Shown: one piece after another, positions 1 through 5,899 of the stretch
Layout: every line of letters starts with the position of its first letter
How positions within the stretch are numbered: the first letter of the stretch is position 1
Source: Limisphaerales bacterium
GTDB taxonomy: Bacteria > Verrucomicrobiota > Verrucomicrobiia > Limisphaerales > UBA11358
Assembly (NCBI GenBank): GCA_027451565.1
Contig: DAIDJC010000067.1
Location: 1-12,561, forward strand
Direction of reading: 5' to 3'
Length of the DNA stretch: 12,561 nucleotides
Notes under the pieces: generated by a model
The model's database searches: none
The model's input: only the letters and a program-made list of their open reading frames with translations
What the model was told of the DNA's origin: nothing
Made by a program: the position numbers and the translations under genes

Positions 1-108
1 GGTCGGGAAAGGCTTGCGGTACGCTATTCCAAACGCAAAAACTAATGGCAAAGCATAGCCAAGCACCCTGAAAACCTGATCATGCCAATGTCGAAGTGGA
101 CGGATCAT
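1..108 (-). CDS. Small membrane protein, N-terminal fragment (cut by window edge)
   Basis: Reading on the minus strand from an ATG at 108-106, 36 codons stay open to the window edge (MIRPLRHWHDQVFRVLGYAL..., continuing to ...RKPFPT). A basic N-terminus (R3, R6, H7, H9, R14) is followed by a hydrophobic stretch at about residues 15-29 and then RK, as expected for a single membrane-spanning segment with a cytoplasmic N-terminus. The ATG overlaps the TGA of the upstream gene (ATGA, 4 nt), which points to translational coupling. I have a general impression that small proteins with an MIRPLR-like start followed by one TM occur beside the neighbouring two-TM protein in other bacteria, but I cannot name a family. 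Function unknown; the C-terminus is missing. Confidence 0.65.
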   Translation of the reverse strand, partial: MIRPLRHWHDQVFRVLGYALPLVFAFGIAYRKPFPT

Positions 109-365
109 TTTTTGATTTTCAGGGAGTTTTTATTTGGTTTCTCTGAATTCGGCACTCGATGCTTAAGCCAGCGGCCCAGTAAAAAAGGCCAAAGCACTGC
201 GCAACCCGGAAAAATCATGATCTTGAATCCCCATGTGCCCCCGGGAGTTTGAGGATAGGCCGCCTGCGTGCCTCGGAGGACAAAGAAAACCCCGAAAACG
301 AATCCGCAGCACAGGTAAATTCCCAACAATTCAAGAAACACGGAAGTGATCATGGCAATTGGCAT
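105..365 (-). CDS. Small two-TM membrane protein, function unknown
   Basis: 86 aa. Hydrophobic segments lie at about residues 6-29 (ending FGVFFVLRG) and 46-64 (FKIMIFPGCAVLWPFLLGRW), followed by a strongly basic tail (LKHRVPNSEKPNKNSLKIKK). The pattern fits an inner-membrane hairpin protein with both ends in the cytoplasm. The 'G-F-x-x-x-x-x-P-G...LWP-(F/L)-L-x-R-W' motif resembles a small family of conserved hypothetical proteins I have seen in bacteria, usually next to another tiny membrane protein, as here. It ends in an ATGA overlap with the next minus-strand gene, so the two are likely one operon. The start could be M1 (365) or M5 (353); neither has a good Shine-Dalgarno. No catalytic motif is visible, and no function can be assigned. 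Confidence 0.7.
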   Translation of the reverse strand: MPIAMITSVFLELLGIYLCCGFVFGVFFVLRGTQAAYPQTPGGTWGFKIMIFPGCAVLWPFLLGRWLKHRVPNSEKPNKNSLKIKK

Positions 366-793
366 TTTAAGTTCGGAAAATCGGGCCTGTTTGTCTCTTT
401 TTCACGCAGGCTGCCTTTAAATCTCAATCTTGTAAAGCCTGCAAGATTAGTCCGGGATTCGCCGCCCGTTGGCGGAGTAAATTGATGCGCACAAATGCTT
501 TCAATTTATTTACCTTTTCACGCAGCACCTCGCTCCCGGGTTCACTTCCAACCTGCCGCATTGGTTGAAATGCTTGTCTGAAAACCCTGAAATAAACCAG
601 AAACCATAATTCATTGCATCCATACTGTCGCGGTTTCCAATGCATCCTTACAAAACATTTTAATGTTGGAACCTGACGCAGCATACCAATTCCCAATTGG
701 CATGTCTCGGAGACTTTCTGTTAATTGCGGCGGGCGCTACGGAAATGGATTTTGAATTCAACCGCAAAATCCGCTTTGCCGGGTTCAGCCTTG
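366..793. other. 428-bp gene-free stretch with inverted repeats
   Basis: No convincing gene on either strand. The longest open frame (minus, 424-696) encodes a protein with no recognisable domain and unnatural composition. The stretch lies between the 3' end of lysR and the 5' end of the left-edge membrane operon, so it should hold the promoter of that operon. Inverted repeats seen: AATCTTG (426-432) with CAAGATT (442-448); CCGCC-CGTT-GGCGG near 463-476; CCAATT-CCC-AATTGG (686-700); and GGATTTTG/CAAAATCC (747-772, listed separately). No sharp -35/-10 pair stands out. It could be decayed sequence or an unrecognised noncoding element. Confidence 0.5.
747..772 (-). terminator. Candidate terminator hairpin downstream of lysR
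   Basis: Perfect 8-bp arms GGATTTTG (747-754) and CAAAATCC (765-772) with a 10-nt loop, 21 nt past the lysR stop on the minus strand. There is no run of U after the stem, so it is a weak intrinsic terminator at best. It could simply be an AT-rich palindrome. Confidence 0.3.
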
Positions 794-1711
794 TCATTTG
801 CCGCCTCCTCGCGAGTTTGAAAGTGTGGCCGCCGAGCTTTGGATGGATTCAATGAGTTGTTGCAGATGCAGCGAAGTGACAGGAGGTTTCCATGCCATCA
901 TGACAGGACATTCCACCACCTGGTTATCCAGTGGAATCAATTTCAACCTTGGCCCCACCAGGCAGGCAAAACATTCCGGAACCAAGGCCACCCCGGCGCC
1001 GGATTCCACTCCCAAAATGATTCCGCTCACTCCCTCGTGCTCCTCGGCAATTTTAAGCCTTCGAAAGGATTTCCCAAACAAACCAACCAACATTTCATAA
1101 TATTCCGGATATTCGGAACGGCTGTAGATGATCAGCGGTTCAGCCAGAATTTGATCCAAGTCCGCCTTTTTGGCTTTTGAAAGGGCATGGCGTGGAGACA
1201 CTGCCAGGCAGAGGGGATAACGAATCAACTCCTGCGATGCCAGCTTGCGCAGGTATTTTCCCTCCACCTTCACCATGAGAGCGATATCGAGACTTCCAGT
1301 CCGCAATTGCTCCAGCATTTCTCCGGTGGACAGATCGTGGAGGGCCACCCTGGCTTGGGGCCATTTTTTCTGAAAATCACGCAGTGTCGCCGGCAGTATC
1401 TGGACTGTGAGCGATGGCGCGTAGCCAATATGCAACTCCCCGCGTCCCTCCTCGACCACGGATCGGGCTTTTTGGATTCCCTCCTCCATTCGCTGCAACA
1501 CGGCCCGCGATTCCTCCAGAAAAACCCGGCCGGCAGTGGTTAGTTTCAAAGCCTTTGCGGTGCGCTCAAACAGGGGAAATCCCAACTCCCCCTCAAGGTC
1601 TCGAATTTGCCGGCTGATTCCAGGCTGTGACACGTGCAGTTTCAACGCCGCGCGTGAAATGTTTTCCTCTGCCGCCGCAGCAACAAAATAACGAAGGTGA
1701 CGCAGTTCCAT
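794..1711 (-). CDS. LysR-type transcriptional regulator
   Basis: 305 aa, the usual LTTR length. The N-terminus MELRHLRYFVAAAAEENISR is a textbook LysR start. The winged HTH spans about residues 3-62, with the recognition helix in 'KLHVSQPGISRQIRDLEGEL' and the conserved 'LFERTAKALKLTTAG' wing. A linker helix follows (about 65-88), then the periplasmic-binding-protein-like effector domain (about 90-290: 'GELHIGYAPSLTVQILPATL', 'TGSLDIALMV'). The sequence resembles the CatM/BenM/CbbR branch, whose ligands are small organic acids; the actual ligand cannot be read from sequence. The gene is divergent from the pirin/YceI/flavodoxin run with 142 bp between starts, the classic LTTR layout, so it probably controls that run and itself. 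AAGGTGG, 9 nt before the ATG, is a fair Shine-Dalgarno and sits inside the inverted repeat at 1721-1734. Confidence 0.93.
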   Translation of the reverse strand: MELRHLRYFVAAAAEENISRAALKLHVSQPGISRQIRDLEGELGFPLFERTAKALKLTTAGRVFLEESRAVLQRMEEGIQKARSVVEEGRGELHIGYAPSLTVQILPATLRDFQKKWPQARVALHDLSTGEMLEQLRTGSLDIALMVKVEGKYLRKLASQELIRYPLCLAVSPRHALSKAKKADLDQILAEPLIIYSRSEYPEYYEMLVGLFGKSFRRLKIAEEHEGVSGIILGVESGAGVALVPECFACLVGPRLKLIPLDNQVVECPVMMAWKPPVTSLHLQQLIESIQSSAATLSNSRGGGK

Positions 1712-1853
1712 GATCGGATGCCACCTTCAGGTGGTATGCCAAATGAGGACGCCTGCCGGCCATTGTTTCATGCCCCGCAGTATGCCTTCTGGTTATACCA
1801 AGGCAAGAAACATGGTATTTTTAAAAACCCCAAAAACAGCGCATTTTATTTTC
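1712..1853. promoter_or_regulatory. Divergent lysR/pirin control region with repeated half-sites
   Basis: The 142 bp between the lysR and pirin starts hold a 7-bp direct repeat GTATGCC (1734-1740 and 1780-1786), a related inverted pair ATACCA (1795-1800) and TGGTAT (1813-1818), and TGGT-TAT-ACCA (1790-1800). GTAT/ATAC half-sites are those used by CatM/BenM-type LTTRs (ATAC-N7-GTAT), but the spacings here differ from that model. An AT-rich stretch (1817-1826) could be the pirin -10 region, but no -35/-10 pair is strong enough to place. Assignment as the LysR operator is inference from position and repetition. Confidence 0.5.
1721..1734. repeat. Perfect inverted repeat over the lysR ribosome binding site
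   Basis: CCACCT-TC-AGGTGG: 6-bp perfect arms around a 2-nt centre, lying 10-23 nt upstream of the lysR ATG on the minus strand. It contains the AAGGTGG Shine-Dalgarno-like sequence. It could be an autoregulatory operator; the 2-nt loop is too tight for a good RNA hairpin. Confidence 0.45.
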
Positions 1854-2549
1854 ATGATGACAATACGGAAAAGCAATGAACGGGGCCACGCCAACCATGG
1901 CTGGCTGGACAGCTACCATACCTTCAGTTTTGCGGATTACCATGATCCCCGCTGGATGGGATACCACGGTCTTCGGGTGATCAACGACGACCTGATCATG
2001 CCCGGCATGGGCTTTGGAACCCATGGGCACAAGGATATGGAGATCATCACTTATATCCTCTCCGGAGCGATTGAGCACAAAGATTCCATGGGCCACGGAC
2101 GCGTCATTCGGGCTGGCGACGTGCAATATATGGCTGCGGGTTCCGGAGTGCGGCACAGCGAATTCAACCCCTCCAGCACGGAACCCACTCACCTGCTCCA
2201 GATATGGATTCAGCCCAACCTACTGGGGGTCCAGCCCAGGTACGCCGAGAAATCCCTGCACGCAGCCCAAACTGGGCAATGGCACCTGATCACAAGTGAA
2301 GAGGGACGCTCTGGTTCCCTGGCCATTCACCAGAATGCCGACCTGTGGATGGCGCGGCTGGAGCCTGGGCAAAAACTTCCGCTGAACCTTGCGGCGCGGC
2401 GGCATGCCTGGCTGCATGTGGCTGAAGGCGCCGTGGAATTGGAGCAAACCGCGTTGGAAGGTGGAGATGCTGCGGCTTGGAGTGATCCCGGTGAGAAGCA
2501 TCTGACCGCCAAAAAAGCCTCCCAAATTCTCTTTTTTGACCTCAAATAA
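1854..2549 (+). CDS. yhhW: Pirin family protein (YhhW-like bicupin, quercetinase type)
   Basis: 231 aa from the ATG at 1854. The frame is open further upstream to 1710, but the homologous part begins M-M-T-I-R-K-S-N-E-R-G-H, and this start gives exactly the 231-aa length I recall for E. coli YhhW. The N-terminal cupin has the metal ligands at H57, H59 (GFGTHGHKDMEI), H101 and E103 (GVRHSEFNPS), the same numbers as in YhhW. It also has 'NHGWLDSYHTFSFADY' near the N-terminus and 'RVINDD' at 41-46. The second cupin (about 130-230) lacks the ligand set, as is normal. YhhW-type pirins bind a transition metal and can open flavonols such as quercetin with oxygen in vitro; the physiological substrate is unsettled. 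Cytoplasmic, no signal peptide. First gene of a plus-strand run with YceI and a flavoprotein, opposite lysR. A second ATG at 1857 is equally possible. Confidence 0.93.
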   Translation: MMTIRKSNERGHANHGWLDSYHTFSFADYHDPRWMGYHGLRVINDDLIMPGMGFGTHGHKDMEIITYILSGAIEHKDSMGHGRVIRAGDVQYMAAGSGVRHSEFNPSSTEPTHLLQIWIQPNLLGVQPRYAEKSLHAAQTGQWHLITSEEGRSGSLAIHQNADLWMARLEPGQKLPLNLAARRHAWLHVAEGAVELEQTALEGGDAAAWSDPGEKHLTAKKASQILFFDLK

Positions 2550-2567
2550 AAAACCAGAAAAAATCCA

Positions 2568-2831
2568 ATGAAACGAATTTTCTATTGGCTGGCCGCAATC
2601 ACCACGGTGGGTGCCTCTCTCGTGTGGACTTTTGCAGGTGGTAATTTGGGTTGGACCAAAACCAGCGACGTCGTCAAACAGTTGGATCCCGTCACCGGCA
2701 TAGAAGGAATCACCTACCATCAGGCTTTCCATCCAGGAGTGGACTTTCTGGGTGCAGCGCTGGTTCTCGCCGCCATTCTGGCCGCAATCGGCTTTATCCT
2801 GCCGCGAAAATCCTTAAAAAAAGCACAATAA
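2568..2831 (+). CDS. Small two-TM protein between pirin and YceI genes
   Basis: 87 aa. Basic start MKR, TM1 at about 5-24, a 35-residue loop (GGNLGWTKTSDVVKQLDPVT..., about 24-59), TM2 at about 60-79, then a basic tail RKSLKKAQ. By the positive-inside rule both ends are cytoplasmic and the loop is periplasmic. The loop carries the distinctive features 'GWTKTS', 'D-P-V-T-G-I-E-G-I-T-Y' and 'F-H-P-G-V-D-F-L-G'. The gene starts 18 nt after the pirin stop and is followed 63 nt later by yceI, so it is probably cotranscribed with them. I do not recognise a named family. Context suggests an inner-membrane partner of the YceI protein or a redox accessory; this is inference only. Confidence 0.8.
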   Translation: MKRIFYWLAAITTVGASLVWTFAGGNLGWTKTSDVVKQLDPVTGIEGITYHQAFHPGVDFLGAALVLAAILAAIGFILPRKSLKKAQ

Positions 2832-2894
2832 AATAAAAATTTGAATCCAAACAATAATCCGCGAACAAATGACCGATAAACAATAAATCACAAT

Positions 2895-3518
2895 ATGAAA
2901 ACAAACATCACACTTAACAGCCTGCTCCTTCTCCTATGCCTTCCGGCTGCGAATTTGAAGGCCTCCCCTGAAACCTTTGATTTCAAAGATCCAAAGGGTG
3001 TAAACAATGCGGTGTTCCAATTGGATGCCCCGCTTGAATCCGTCAATGGCAGTGCCAACGGTATTTCCGGCACCGTGAACTTTGATCCCGCCAATCCAGG
3101 CGCCACAACCGGCGTGATTGATGTCGCTGCGGAAAGCCTGACTGTGCCAAATCCCTTGCAAAAAGAGCACCTGCATGGGCCCAATTGGCTGGACGTGGCA
3201 AAATACCCGGATATCCGGTTCGAAGCTCAATCTTTTGCAAATGTCAAAACCGACGGAAACATCACCACTGCATTGGTGACAGGCCCCTTTTCCCTGCATG
3301 GAGTAACCCAAACCATCTCGGTGCCTCTGACATTGACCTACCTGCCGGGCCGCTTGGGAGACAGGGTCCCGGGCATGCATGGGGACTTGTTGGTAATCCG
3401 AAGCCAGTTTGTCCTCAAGCGGGGAGATTTTAATATCCAAAAGAGGCATTATGAGGACAAGGTTTCGAATGAAATCCATCTCACCCTGGCCATCGCTGGG
3501 GCGGCTGTAAAACCTTGA
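2895..3518 (+). CDS. yceI: YceI family periplasmic lipocalin-like protein
   Basis: 207 aa. A signal peptide spans about residues 1-23 (MKTNITLNSLLLLLCLPAAN, cleavage likely after LKA). The mature part is a YceI domain (about 27-203): 'SVNGSANGISGTVNFDPANP', 'VIDVAAESLTVPNPLQKEHL', 'WLDVAKYPDIRFEAQSF', 'GPFSLHGVTQTISVPLTLTY' and the closing 'RGDFNIQKRHYEDKVSNEIH'. These match the family's order of strands, including the 'W-L-D-V-x-K-Y-P-x-I-x-F' and 'L-H-G-V-T' hallmarks. YceI proteins form a lipocalin-like barrel that binds long isoprenoid or amphiphilic molecules (polyprenyl chains in structures) and are often induced by base or redox stress. Length is typical. It sits between the small two-TM gene and the flavoprotein gene in the same orientation. 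The symbol marks family membership, not proven orthology. Confidence 0.93.
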   Translation: MKTNITLNSLLLLLCLPAANLKASPETFDFKDPKGVNNAVFQLDAPLESVNGSANGISGTVNFDPANPGATTGVIDVAAESLTVPNPLQKEHLHGPNWLDVAKYPDIRFEAQSFANVKTDGNITTALVTGPFSLHGVTQTISVPLTLTYLPGRLGDRVPGMHGDLLVIRSQFVLKRGDFNIQKRHYEDKVSNEIHLTLAIAGAAVKP

Positions 3519-3553
3519 ATCGGAACTTTTTCAAAATAATTGATATCCATACC

Positions 3554-4126
3554 ATGAAAACCATAGGCATACCCTTCTTCACCGGCTCGGGGCACACTGG
3601 CAGGATGGCAGAAGCTGTCGCCAAAGGCGCGTCCAACGTGGCAGGCAGCACAGTGAAACTTCTCCCCATTCTTGGCGAACACATTGTGAATGGGCGATAC
3701 CAAAACGAGGAAGCCCTTAAGCAACTCGATGAATGCGATGGGATCCTGTTTGGCAGCCCGACTTACATGGGTGGACCCGCGGCCCAGTTCAAGGCCTTTG
3801 CCGATGCCACGGGAGGCAGATGGTTTGCCAGCGCCTGGCGAAACAAGGTTGCAGGCGGCTTCACGGTGTCCAACAGCCCCAGCGGGGATAAATTCAGCAC
3901 CCTGCAATATTTCTTCACGCTGGCCATGCAGCATGGAATGATTTGGGTGGGGCTTGGGGAAATGCCGCTCCAACCAAACGGGGTGAACCATTTGGGCGGC
4001 TTCTCGGGTGCCATGGCCCAAGCCGGCCAGGAGGATCCGAAAGTGGCACCAGGCATCGGAGACCTGCGAACGGGCGAAATCCTCGGGGCGCGCCTCGCTG
4101 GCGTGGTCCTTCAAATCAGGGCCTGA
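3554..4126 (+). CDS. Flavodoxin-fold NAD(P)H:quinone oxidoreductase (WrbA-like)
   Basis: 190 aa from ATG 3554, 35 nt after the yceI stop. MKTIGIPFFTGSGHTGRMAE starts the flavodoxin fold, with the FMN-phosphate loop T-G-S-G-H-T-G at residues 10-16. 'GSPTYMGGPAAQFKAFADAT' (67-86) is the second FMN loop characteristic of WrbA/flavodoxin_2-type proteins, and 'KVAGGFTVSNSPSGDKFSTL' (98-117) is the third. The length is close to WrbA (about 200 aa), but the C-terminal third is not diagnostic, so the gene could be a flavodoxin-family reductase rather than true WrbA. It likely uses FMN to reduce quinones by two electrons in the cytoplasm, avoiding semiquinones. That fits pirin and YceI as neighbours in a LysR-controlled redox locus. 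A TTG at 3515 in the same frame overlaps the yceI stop and would add 13 unconserved residues, so I rejected it. Confidence 0.88.
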   Translation: MKTIGIPFFTGSGHTGRMAEAVAKGASNVAGSTVKLLPILGEHIVNGRYQNEEALKQLDECDGILFGSPTYMGGPAAQFKAFADATGGRWFASAWRNKVAGGFTVSNSPSGDKFSTLQYFFTLAMQHGMIWVGLGEMPLQPNGVNHLGGFSGAMAQAGQEDPKVAPGIGDLRTGEILGARLAGVVLQIRA

Positions 4127-4130
4127 AAAA

Positions 4131-4146
4131 CATTCGCCATCGAATG
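4131..4146 (+). terminator. Short hairpin after the flavoprotein gene
   Basis: CATTCG-CCAT-CGAATG: perfect 6-bp arms with a tetraloop, 4 nt after the stop codon. No U-tract follows, so a terminator role is doubtful. Confidence 0.3.
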
Positions 4147-4166
4147 CCTCCCTGCTCCGCCCCCCA

Positions 4167-4210
4167 AGGCTTGGCGGCCATTTAAGTATGTTTCCAATGG
4201 CCCCAAGCCT
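4167..4210 (+). terminator. Strong hairpin between the redox run and the regulator gene
   Basis: AGGCTTGG-c-GGCCATT (4167-4182) pairs with AATGGCC-CCAAGCCT (4196-4210), giving 15 bp with one bulged C and a 13-nt loop. It is GC-rich and lies 40 nt past the flavoprotein stop and 47 nt before the response-regulator ATG. There is no U-tract (GCTGAAATGA follows), so it may be a factor-assisted terminator or a structured leader of the regulator mRNA. Confidence 0.45.
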
Positions 4211-4257
4211 GCTGAAATGATTGGGAATTCGTCCGGCGGTCTGCTCTATTATCAAGC

Positions 4258-5664
4258 ATGGACTCACTTAAGCTGACAGGCATGGAAATTTTGGTGGTGG
4301 ATGACGAGCCTCTCCTGCGCAGGCAAATTTGCTCCCATTTAACCCGCCTGGAAGCAGAGGTGACCGGCGTGGGTACCCTGGCACAAGCCAAGGCCGCAGC
4401 GAGTGAAAACGACTGCGATTTTGTGCTGCTGGATGTGAATTTGCCGGACGGATTGGGAACGGATTTGTTGCGTCAAAAAGTTTTTTCACCCTCCACCATC
4501 GTGATCGTGATGACTGCAGCAGGAGCCATATCGGGCGCCGTGGAGGCCATGCGTCTGGGTGCGGCGGATTATTTGACCAAGCCTTTTGATTTGGACGAAC
4601 TGCCCCTGGTCATGATCCGTGCCCAGCGCTTCCGGCAATCCGCCCGCCGCGAGGAATACCAGCGCCAGAAGGCAGCCGATACACACGATTCCTTCTTTTT
4701 TGGCGCATCCATGGCCCCGCTGGCGGGCATGATTGATAAAATCGTGGCCGCAGATCACCGCATCCAGTCACCCCTGCCACCGGTCTTGATCCAGGGTGAA
4801 ACGGGGACCGGCAAAACCACCATTGCACGCAGGCTGCATCATTTGGGCCCGCGTGCAGCCCAGCCCTTGGTGGAGGTCAACTGCTCTGCGCTCCCGGATA
4901 GTCTGGCGGAATCGGAATTGTTTGGAAATGAACGCGGTGCCTTCACGGATGCGCGCGCAGCCCGAATGGGACTTTTTGAGGCAGCGAATGGCGGAACTTT
5001 GTTTCTCGACGAATTGCCCAGCCTGTCTCCCACGGTTCAGGCCAAGGTGTTGAAAGTCATTGAGGAGCAGCGTCTTCGCCGCCTGGGCGGCACGCGGGAA
5101 ATTCCGGTCAATGTCCGAATCATCGCCGCCACCCACCGCGATCTCAAGCAAGCAGTGAATGCAGGTCATTTTCGCGAGGACTTGCTTCATCGCCTGGACC
5201 TTTACCGGCTGGCCATTCCACCTCTTAGAGAGCGTGGCCGGGATATCTTACAACTGGCCGAAAACCTTTTAAAACAAATCTGCCTCCGGCATCAAATCGC
5301 CGACCGGACCATCTCCAGCCAGGGCAAAAAACGATTGCTCCTGTACGCATGGCCCGGAAATGTGCGGGAACTCGCCCACGAATTGGAACGCAGCGTGGTA
5401 TTCGAGGAAGGGAGTGAACTTCATTTTGAAAATTTAAACACCCCGCTGCCCGAGCCTCAAAACCCCGGCACCGCCACTTGGTTACGAAGTGACTTTTCCT
5501 TTCCAGAGCAGGGTTTTCTTCTTGAGGAGGCAATCGGATTGCTTATCCATAAGGCGGTCAAACAAACCGACGGTAACATATCTGCGGCTGCGCGAATTTT
5601 GGGTGTCTCCAGAGACTATTTGAGATACAGGCTTGCAGCGGCCAAAAATAAGGGTGATTCATGA
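4258..5664 (+). CDS. Sigma-54-dependent response regulator (NtrC/AtoC type)
   Basis: 468 aa, standard length for a receiver-AAA+-Fis regulator. The receiver (about 9-125) has the acidic pair D15/D16, phosphoacceptor D59 (LLDVNLPDG), T86 and K108 (LTKPFD). The sigma-54 interaction AAA+ domain (about 148-380) has Walker A GETGTGKT (180-187), the sigma-54-contacting loop GAFTDA (227-232, a common variant of GAFTGA), Walker B GGTLFLDE (245-252), 'ATHRDL' (291-296) and 'AWPGNVREL' (364-372). The C-terminal Fis-type HTH is 'DGNISAAARILGVSRDYLRY' (438-457). Phosphorylation should drive hexamer formation and remodelling of sigma-54 holoenzyme. The only histidine kinase in the window is two genes further on (7697), and a -24/-12 promoter lies 160 nt downstream of this gene. 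I infer that the kinase is its partner and that the promoter is its target. The C-terminal GDS tail is short. Confidence 0.95.
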   Translation: MDSLKLTGMEILVVDDEPLLRRQICSHLTRLEAEVTGVGTLAQAKAAASENDCDFVLLDVNLPDGLGTDLLRQKVFSPSTIVIVMTAAGAISGAVEAMRLGAADYLTKPFDLDELPLVMIRAQRFRQSARREEYQRQKAADTHDSFFFGASMAPLAGMIDKIVAADHRIQSPLPPVLIQGETGTGKTTIARRLHHLGPRAAQPLVEVNCSALPDSLAESELFGNERGAFTDARAARMGLFEAANGGTLFLDELPSLSPTVQAKVLKVIEEQRLRRLGGTREIPVNVRIIAATHRDLKQAVNAGHFREDLLHRLDLYRLAIPPLRERGRDILQLAENLLKQICLRHQIADRTISSQGKKRLLLYAWPGNVRELAHELERSVVFEEGSELHFENLNTPLPEPQNPGTATWLRSDFSFPEQGFLLEEAIGLLIHKAVKQTDGNISAAARILGVSRDYLRYRLAAAKNKGDS

Positions 5665-5676
5665 AGAGAAGTCTTC

Positions 5677-5739
5677 ATTGGGCCATAATGCCAAATTTGA
5701 CCAATCTAAACTTAATAAAATTGGGTGGTAGCACCCAAT
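5677..5739 (+). promoter_or_regulatory. Candidate tandem enhancer (UAS) for the sigma-54 regulator
   Basis: A nearly perfect 20-bp palindrome ATTGGGTG-GTAG-CACCCAAT (5720-5739, 8-bp arms) is preceded by a weaker, similar 20-bp palindrome at 5677-5696 (ATTGGGCCAT AATGCCAAAT; 7 of 10 positions symmetric). Their centres are 43 bp apart, about four helical turns, placing both on one face of the DNA. They lie about 120 and 163 bp upstream of the expected start of the -24/-12 promoter, the normal enhancer distance. Binding by the adjacent regulator is inferred. Confidence 0.55.
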
Positions 5740-5821
5740 GCAAAAGGCTGGCGGCGCGGCCCCAAATATTGACTTGTTTATTACCTGCTCATTTTTAACA
5801 CATTGCGCATATCAACATTAT

Positions 5822-5838
5822 TTGGCATACCCGTTGCT
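5822..5838 (+). promoter_or_regulatory. Sigma-54 (-24/-12) promoter
   Basis: TTGGCAT-ACCCG-TTGCT, with GG at 5824-5825 and GC at 5836-5837 separated by exactly 10 nt, matching the consensus YTGGCACG-N4-TTGCW except for the C and G after TGGCA. The expected start is near 5849, leaving a leader of about 50 nt to the ATG at 5900. It follows a gene for a sigma-54 activator, which supports the call. Confidence 0.72.
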
Positions 5839-5899
5839 AATTGGATATCACCTGACTTTTTAGGTCAAACAGCACAATCATAATGAATCAACCACACTT

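Noticed and set aside
424..696. 90-aa open frame on the minus strand in the lysR/membrane-operon gap
   Set aside because: No domain, signal or sensible composition (many scattered Arg, Gln and Trp), no ribosome binding site, and it spans several inverted repeats. Treated as noncoding.
1710..1853. Upstream extension of the pirin frame by 48 residues
   Set aside because: The extra residues are not pirin-like and would cover the whole divergent control region. The start at 1854 gives the family length and places the metal ligands at the YhhW positions.
1821..2192. 123-aa minus-strand frame opposite the pirin gene
   Set aside because: Antisense shadow of a strongly supported pirin; no signal or domain of its own.
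3515..3553. TTG start for the flavoprotein overlapping the yceI stop
   Set aside because: It adds 13 residues before the first beta strand of the flavodoxin fold, without a ribosome binding site. ATG 3554 begins right at the fold.
4198..4212. Second sigma-54-like site TGGCCCC-AAGC-CTGC before the regulator gene
   Set aside because: GG and GC spacing is right, but both boxes are degenerate and the site lies inside the 3' arm of the 15-bp hairpin. Too weak to call.
5661..5678. ATGAAGA-GAAG-TCTTCAT inverted repeat at the regulator stop codon
   Set aside because: AT-rich stem overlapping the stop, with no U-tract. Insufficient for a terminator, and it overlaps the first candidate enhancer.
5810..5822. 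IHF-like site TATCAA-CATT-ATT upstream of the sigma-54 promoter
   Set aside because: It mismatches the TTR end of the consensus and abuts the -24 box, closer than IHF normally binds. An IHF equivalent in this organism is uncertain.
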